From contig JAUCBJ010001475.1 in NCBI GenBank assembly GCA_032718475.1, positions 18,657-82,656 on the forward strand: 64,000 nucleotides of DNA, read 5' to 3'. The DNA is from Nemertoderma westbladi (Eukaryota; Xenacoelomorpha; Nemertodermatida; Nemertodermatidae). Below, piece by piece: positions 58,647-64,000 of this stretch; the stretch's first letter is position 1, and the number at the start of each line of letters is the position of its first letter. Below the pieces are notes generated by a model. The model did not search any database. It worked only from the letters and a program-made list of their open reading frames with translations, and was not told the origin of the DNA. The position numbers and the translations under genes are program-made.

Positions 58647-61600
58647 CTACTTTGGGCGGCCGTTCGTCTTAACAGTCCCCCCGTTCGGTTCACGAACTGC
58701 ACACGCTTCCAGCAAAGCGATTATGGCGACCGGCCGCTTATATATGCCACTCGGGGTGCGTACAGTTACCGTCCTTACTCGCCCGTCTGCGCTAGGATGT
58801 GTCTCTACGATCCGCCCCAATTCGTAAGTATCCTTTAGCTTCCCCGTGGAGAGGACCACTACTAAATCCCCGTTGCTGAGGTTAGGGGTATCACAGTTCC
58901 ACTTATTCCGCACGGTGAGCGTCGGGAGATATTCTTTAACCCATCGCCTTCTAAACGTCTCCGCTAGCGCTTGGGCCTGCCGCCACCTGACCCTGCCTAT
59001 TGTATCCGCGTGCGTGAACACGCCGGGACACTTCTGGGTGTACCGTCGCCCCATCAGAAAGTGCGCCGGGGTCAACGCTGTACAGTCGTCAACACTATCG
59101 CTCGCAGGGGTGAGAGGGCGATTATTTAATATCGCCTCTATTTCAGCGAATACGGTGGCCAACGTGTCATCATGTATCCGCTGAGATCCTAGGACCGCCA
59201 CCATGATATCCTTTACCGAACGAACGAGCCTCTCCCACACCCCGCCGAAGTGAGGACTCAACGGCCCGATGAATCTCCACTTAACCTCATACTCTACCAT
59301 TCTCGCGGCCAGTCCTCCCTCACCCTCCTCCATTTCCCGTATGCATCGCTTTAGTTCGTTATCCGCCCCTTGGAAGTTTGTACCGTTGTCGGAATATATA
59401 ACCCCGGGTTTCCCACGTCTCGCCATGAATCGGCGTAGCGCCATGAGGAATGTATCCGTCGTAAGGCCGAAAGCTACCTCGAGATGGACCGCTCGGGTGA
59501 CGAGACACGTGAACAGCGCCCCGTAGCGCTTCACAGTCGACCGGCCCTGGGTGACATCGATCGGTCCGAAGTAGTCGACCGCCGTATAATAGAAAGCAGG
59601 TGCGTTCGAGTCGACCCTCTCCTTAGGCAGTGGGGCCATTAAAGGGGTCGCCGGCCGACGTAACAGCCGACATCGGCATGGATAACAACCACGCAAGACT
59701 CCCTTTATCGTGGCTCGCCCCCGCGTTATCCAGTAGGCTTCGCGTATTTCCGCCAGCACCGCCTCGACCCCGCTATGTCCCAACCGTTCGTGCGCCTCCC
59801 AGATCAACAGTCTCGCCAAAGGACTGCCGTGCGCGAGGACGACTGGGTGTTTCGCTTCCTCGCTTATATCCGCGTTATGTAGTCGACCTCCGACTCGCAG
59901 AAGCCCGTTCCCCGGTAACCACGGTTGGAGTTTACTTAGGGGACTGTTTCGATGAATCTCCTTCCCCGCATGGATTCGCTCAACCTCTTCTGCGAAGAAT
60001 TCGGATTGATCACCCTTTATCATTCCGATCTTCGCGTCCTCTAGTTCGTCGACCGAGAGGGGTCCGGAATGTCGAGTCGATCGGTCCCCCCGTTTGATGT
60101 TGTGGATAAACCGCATTACCCACGCAACCCTCCTCAGCGCCTGGCGATAGCGAGAATACCGCCGTAAGTCAATAACCGCCCCCGCCCGACCGGACGAGCG
60201 AAACGAGGCCCCGCAAAGTTTGATCTCGGGATCTGTATCGTCCTCCTTAATAATTGGCGACGCGGGCCAATTCCGTGGTTCGGTTCGTAAGAATGGCGGT
60301 CCTTGGAACCATCGGCTCGACTCAACTAGCTCCGCAGCTGCGAGTCCCCTCGTCCCGTCATCCGCCAGATTAAGATCCCCCGGTACATGCCGCCAATCCG
60401 TTCGTTCCGACGAATCCATGATTTCGGCAACCCGATTCCCGACGAAGGTGTGGAAACGCCTAGAAGGATTTCCTATCCACCGCAGCACCGTCGTGGAATC
60501 AGACCAATAGACAGTTCGGGAAATTACCATCCTTAGCTCTCCCCTTAAAGTCTCAGCTAAGCGGATCCCCAGCACCGCCGCCTGGAGTTCCAGTCGAGGT
60601 ATGGACAGTCGTTTCATTGGCGCCAATCTGCTCTTCCCCGCAATGAAGGAGCATCGCGCCGACTTGTCGCTGAGTTCCGAACGAACATACGCCACACACG
60701 CAAAGCCTTCTTCGGATGCGTCGCAGAAAACGTGGATCTCCCGGCCCACCGCTAACCCTGAGAGTCCCGTTTCGTACCATCGGGGAATTCGCAGGCCCGA
60801 CAGATTTTTCGCATCGTCTTTCCATCCCAGCCATATCTCGAGAACCTCATTCGGTACAGGTTTGTCCCAATCCATCTTTAACGCCCAGAGTTTCTGCATG
60901 ATACATTTAGCAACGAATATTACGGGAACGAGGAATCCTAGTGGATCGAAAATAGAACTTATTGTGGACAGAATTTCCCGTTTCGAACCCTCCTCGCTAA
61001 CTCCCGCGAAGTCGAATCTAATCACATCCGCTTCCATTTCCCAGCTAATCCCAAGCGCTCGATCCGTTGGTAAGTCGTCCCCGGCCAAGTCGATGGTTGG
61101 CGTTGCCCGCTCCTCCGACGGTACGGTCCCGAGTAGTTCCCGCGAACTACTGGCCCACTTTACGAGGTTCATCCCGTAATCCTTGAGTCGTTCCCGTAGC
61201 CCGCTCACTAACGCAATGGCCTGTGCGGTCTCGGCTATCGATCCCAATAAGTCGTCCGAATAAAAGGATTCCAGGACCGCGCGCCGTATGTCCGGGGGGC
61301 ACGGGTCATCCAGGACGGCAGACCTCAACGCGTAACACGCGCACGCCTGGGAGCAGATAACGCCAAATACCTGAACCGTCATCTGATAAGTGAGTATCGG
61401 TTCGGTAACGCTATGGCGCCAGAGAAACCGCAGTGAGCGTTGATCCCGTTCCGGTACACGAATTTGGTGGTACATCGCTTTAATATCGGCGGCGAATGCG
61501 ATTTTGTTTTGCCGGAATCGCATGAGAACTCCCGCCAAGGTGTTTAACAAGTCCGGTCCCGAGTGAAGCTTATCGTTGAGCGCTACCCCCCGGTGGCGGT

Positions 61601-63989
61601 TGGCAGCGTTAAATACGACGCGCACCTTTCCCGGTTTCTTAGCCGAGACTACGCCGTGATGGGGAAGATACCAGACTCGGTCGTCTTTCTTCTCTAACTC
61701 TTCCTTCGTGGTGCGGCGCGCATATCCGTCCGTAATATACGAGCCCAACATTTCCCGATAGAGTTTTTCGAACAGAGAGTTTTTAGAGAATTTCCTTTCC
61801 AACGACAAGAGTTGCGAACGCGCTGTGGCTCGATTGTCGGGGAGTTTCAGTCTTGATTCTTTCCACGGCATCCCGACCATAAAGCGACCGCTAGGTAACC
61901 TTTTCTTGGAGGCTTCCATCATTTTCATCGCCGTACGGTCGTCGTGCGAAGTCGGCCGATCCTCATTAAACTTCGTCCCAAAGCCCTCCGTGGTCCAAAA
62001 CTCCTCGAGCTGTTTATCCAATTCCCCATCGCCCGCCTTCCCCGTCACCCCGCAATGTTTCCGTGTAACCCTCGACCCTCTACCAGCGCCCACCGGCCCC
62101 CATACCGTCCAGCCGCACAGAGTCCGTAGTGCATAAGGCTGTCCCGGGTCCCCCCGTTTTACCTCTAAGGGGCAGACTATCTCAGGTACGTTGGCGCCAA
62201 TGAGTGCTATAACCCGCGAGTAATCCACATCTGTCGGTATTGGTATACCGACGAGATGAGGATACGATATTGTGAGGTTATCGCATGACATACGGCGTCT
62301 CGGTACATTTATAACGGAGATAGTCCACGCCTCGCCCACTTCCACAGCCATGTGGCTCCCATCCCGCGGCCCAATACCGAAAACCACCCTCCGCGCCTCC
62401 CGTTGCGGCCCATCCCGTTCGACGTTCCCTATCGTTAAGGTGCGCCGTTCACCCCCCAACCTGAGTTTATTCGCGACCTCGTCGACAATCAAAGTCAGTT
62501 CGCTACACGGATCCAGCATGACGACGCCCTCTACCATCGTCCCTCCTTTCCCATAAAGCCGGCACGGTACAATAGGGAGGAGAACGCCGCCGTCCTCCTC
62601 CCACCCCGTCGCATGGTCGTCCGATACCACGTCGCAATCCGCCGTAGCCGCCGAGTAACCGGATCTCTCTTTCCCGATTCCCGTTATCCCACCGCCGATC
62701 CTCGAGTTTAGTTCGTTGAAGGCCGTGTGTAAGAGGGGATGATGCCGCCGTTCGCAACCCCCTGCGTCGCACGGTACCGGCTTCAGGCAGTCGCCGCCCC
62801 GATGGCCCGCTTCCAAACACTTAAAACAGAGTTCGAGTACGTGGACTTTATCCATTTGTTGCTTCGTCGTTAGACCCTTAAAGTTCTCACAGTTTCTCGT
62901 TGTGTGATCCCCCTGACAGAGGATGCAACAGTCCATAGAGCGGCAGGATACCGAATGGCTAACCGAGTTCGGGTTCTCCGATCTCGTCCCCTTCCTCACG
63001 TCCCCAGAGACAAGCGCTACCGCGCGTTTAGCCAAGGTTTCTTCTCTCGGCTTTACGAACCGTGGCTTCCCGATCCCGGAGCTGTAGTTGGTAAACTCGC
63101 TTAAGTCTGTCGTGGTTGGCTCGAACAGCGCTCGCACACAGCGACCCAACCATGTCTCCAGGTGTATCAGCGATGGGTCTTCCGGTGTTCCGCGACCGGA
63201 ACCCTCTCTGATATTTACGCAATGCTGCTGCCACTTCCATTGCAGGTGATCGGGCAGCCGCATATAGACCCGCCGCAGTGTTTCCACAGAGTATATGTCC
63301 GCGAGATTACCCATGGCCCGTAGTGTATAAATACACAGAGTTATATTTGTATGGAACTGTCTCAATGCCACCTTGTCCCGCGCGGGGATCTGTTTCCCCT
63401 CCGCGATAGAGTTTATAAAGACCCGGGAGACGAGTGACGGGTGCGCGAACTGCCATTTAAGAGTTTGGAGCACCTGGGCGTAAGCTCCACCGCTGCAACC
63501 GTACCCCGCCACGGTATCCTTGGCCGTCCTGTCGAGTTGCCCTTGAAGCAGCGCGAGGCGACGAGCATCCGTGTAATGTACACGACGGTGTACGAGCTCG
63601 TAAAACCGCTCGATGAACTGCGGCCACTGAATCGGGTTCCCGTCGAACCGCAGCAGCCGCACCTCCGGCGCGCCCCGTTCGTCCCCGAGTCGCATTAGCG
63701 CCACCTCCAGACTCTGTGCACCTTCGCCACCCCGAACGACAGTTTCCATTCCAGGGATGAGTTCGTCAATCCACGAATCGACCGACCCTACCCAGGGATC
63801 CGCGGAAGAATGGTGAGTCCGATCCCTGGGGATAAAGGGTTGTGCATGGGCGTCTAGTCGCCCGTAATCCTCTGGCGCCCCGTCGTCCATTGATCGAGCC
63901 GAAGGTTTTATAGGCGGAAGGTTGTAGGCGGCCCCCACATCCCTCGGCTTAACCTCTGTCACAGTCCGAGAGTTCCCGAATAAACCCAA
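58647..63989 (-). CDS. BEL/Pao retrotransposon gag-pol polyprotein, intact in window
   Basis: One open frame of about 1780 codons. Order: gag-like DUF1759 domain (about 110-260, LRFDGNPIQWPQFIERF), zinc knuckles (CILCQGDHTTRNC near 354, CFKCLEAGHRGGDC, then CERRHH), DUF1758-type aspartic protease (LDPCSELTLI near 493), reverse transcriptase (about 780-950; PGKVRVVFNAANRHRG, FYSDDLLGS near 909), RNase H (HVFCDASEEG near 1089, LELQAA, WSDSTTVLRW), integrase zinc-binding region (HERLGHSG near 1403) and catalytic core (VDYFGP, YSDNGTNF near 1533, FGGVWERLV near 1585), and a C-terminal DUF5641 (about 1660-1770). No stop or frameshift. The frame remains open to the window edge and the first in-window ATG is MDDGAPEDYG, so the true start and the 5' LTR may lie beyond 64000. 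More GC-rich than its flanks. Confidence 0.95.
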   Translation of the reverse strand: MGLFGNSRTVTEVKPRDVGAAYNLPPIKPSARSMDDGAPEDYGRLDAHAQPFIPRDRTHHSSADPWVGSVDSWIDELIPGMETVVRGGEGAQSLEVALMRLGDERGAPEVRLLRFDGNPIQWPQFIERFYELVHRRVHYTDARRLALLQGQLDRTAKDTVAGYGCSGGAYAQVLQTLKWQFAHPSLVSRVFINSIAEGKQIPARDKVALRQFHTNITLCIYTLRAMGNLADIYSVETLRRVYMRLPDHLQWKWQQHCVNIREGSGRGTPEDPSLIHLETWLGRCVRALFEPTTTDLSEFTNYSSGIGKPRFVKPREETLAKRAVALVSGDVRKGTRSENPNSVSHSVSCRSMDCCILCQGDHTTRNCENFKGLTTKQQMDKVHVLELCFKCLEAGHRGGDCLKPVPCDAGGCERRHHPLLHTAFNELNSRIGGGITGIGKERSGYSAATADCDVVSDDHATGWEEDGGVLLPIVPCRLYGKGGTMVEGVVMLDPCSELTLIVDEVANKLRLGGERRTLTIGNVERDGPQREARRVVFGIGPRDGSHMAVEVGEAWTISVINVPRRRMSCDNLTISYPHLVGIPIPTDVDYSRVIALIGANVPEIVCPLEVKRGDPGQPYALRTLCGWTVWGPVGAGRGSRVTRKHCGVTGKAGDGELDKQLEEFWTTEGFGTKFNEDRPTSHDDRTAMKMMEASKKRLPSGRFMVGMPWKESRLKLPDNRATARSQLLSLERKFSKNSLFEKLYREMLGSYITDGYARRTTKEELEKKDDRVWYLPHHGVVSAKKPGKVRVVFNAANRHRGVALNDKLHSGPDLLNTLAGVLMRFRQNKIAFAADIKAMYHQIRVPERDQRSLRFLWRHSVTEPILTYQMTVQVFGVICSQACACYALRSAVLDDPCPPDIRRAVLESFYSDDLLGSIAETAQAIALVSGLRERLKDYGMNLVKWASSSRELLGTVPSEERATPTIDLAGDDLPTDRALGISWEMEADVIRFDFAGVSEEGSKREILSTISSIFDPLGFLVPVIFVAKCIMQKLWALKMDWDKPVPNEVLEIWLGWKDDAKNLSGLRIPRWYETGLSGLAVGREIHVFCDASEEGFACVAYVRSELSDKSARCSFIAGKSRLAPMKRLSIPRLELQAAVLGIRLAETLRGELRMVISRTVYWSDSTTVLRWIGNPSRRFHTFVGNRVAEIMDSSERTDWRHVPGDLNLADDGTRGLAAAELVESSRWFQGPPFLRTEPRNWPASPIIKEDDTDPEIKLCGASFRSSGRAGAVIDLRRYSRYRQALRRVAWVMRFIHNIKRGDRSTRHSGPLSVDELEDAKIGMIKGDQSEFFAEEVERIHAGKEIHRNSPLSKLQPWLPGNGLLRVGGRLHNADISEEAKHPVVLAHGSPLARLLIWEAHERLGHSGVEAVLAEIREAYWITRGRATIKGVLRGCYPCRCRLLRRPATPLMAPLPKERVDSNAPAFYYTAVDYFGPIDVTQGRSTVKRYGALFTCLVTRAVHLEVAFGLTTDTFLMALRRFMARRGKPGVIYSDNGTNFQGADNELKRCIREMEEGEGGLAARMVEYEVKWRFIGPLSPHFGGVWERLVRSVKDIMVAVLGSQRIHDDTLATVFAEIEAILNNRPLTPASDSVDDCTALTPAHFLMGRRYTQKCPGVFTHADTIGRVRWRQAQALAETFRRRWVKEYLPTLTVRNKWNCDTPNLSNGDLVVVLSTGKLKDTYELGRIVETHPSADGRVRTVTVRTPSGIYKRPVAIIALLEACAVREPNGGTVKTNGRPK

Positions 63990-64000
63990 GGGTTTCCTAT

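Noticed and set aside
58846-63698. Numerous + strand frames opposite the BEL/Pao polyprotein
   Set aside because: They are antisense shadows of a GC-rich coding region; none has a recognisable domain.

Overview
The window is nuclear DNA of an animal, most likely a marine invertebrate. The genes are metazoan (Nemo-like kinase, strumpellin, lysosomal Pro-X carboxypeptidase), introns follow GT-AG rules, and the AT-rich background is packed with LINEs, a BEL/Pao element, MITE-like repeats and minisatellites. The species cannot be fixed from the sequence. Palindromes TACCGGTA and TAGGCCTA and long G/C homopolymers are unusually frequent.

Layout. 1-11.2 kb: no host gene; a MITE, a 27-bp minisatellite, a broken LINE with an inverted fragment, and GC-rich short repeats. 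11.3-36.2 kb: one large gene, Nemo-like kinase (NLK), seven coding exons on the + strand giving a complete 453-aa protein. Three intronless housekeeping genes lie inside its introns: WASHC5/strumpellin (- strand, intron 5), EXOSC9/RRP45 (+, intron 6) and EIF2B1 (-, intron 6). Intron 2 begins with a 2.3-kb minisatellite built from the exon 2 splice donor; intron 4 carries a 3.4-kb minisatellite. Intron 6 also holds a small TIR-bounded element combining a tRNA-like promoter with a minimal hammerhead ribozyme, a hAT-like non-autonomous element, and a LINE copy ending 80 nt before the last exon.

36.2-45 kb: AT-rich sequence (possible NLK 3' UTR), a third MITE copy, a different LINE remnant, a tRNA-Val(AAC) gene and a foldback element that split a LINE fragment. 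45.1-48.2 kb: PRCP in four exons; its stop codon lies in the first unit of another minisatellite. 49.5-51.8 kb: a TIR-bounded composite repeat carrying CTCF-like motifs and a LINE insertion. 53.5 kb: a tiny single-exon gene for the ATP synthase epsilon subunit. 55.7 kb: a short LINE copy with a clear target duplication. 58.6-64 kb: an uninterrupted BEL/Pao gag-pol on the - strand running to the window edge.

The host genes serve unrelated processes (Wnt/MAPK-like signalling, endosomal actin, RNA decay, translation initiation, lysosomal proteolysis, mitochondrial ATP synthesis). No operon or joint pathway is evident. The nesting in NLK looks like genome architecture (retrogene insertion or intron loss) and not a functional cluster. 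All exon limits are read from splice consensus, reading phase and family similarity recalled from knowledge; no alignment or transcript was available.
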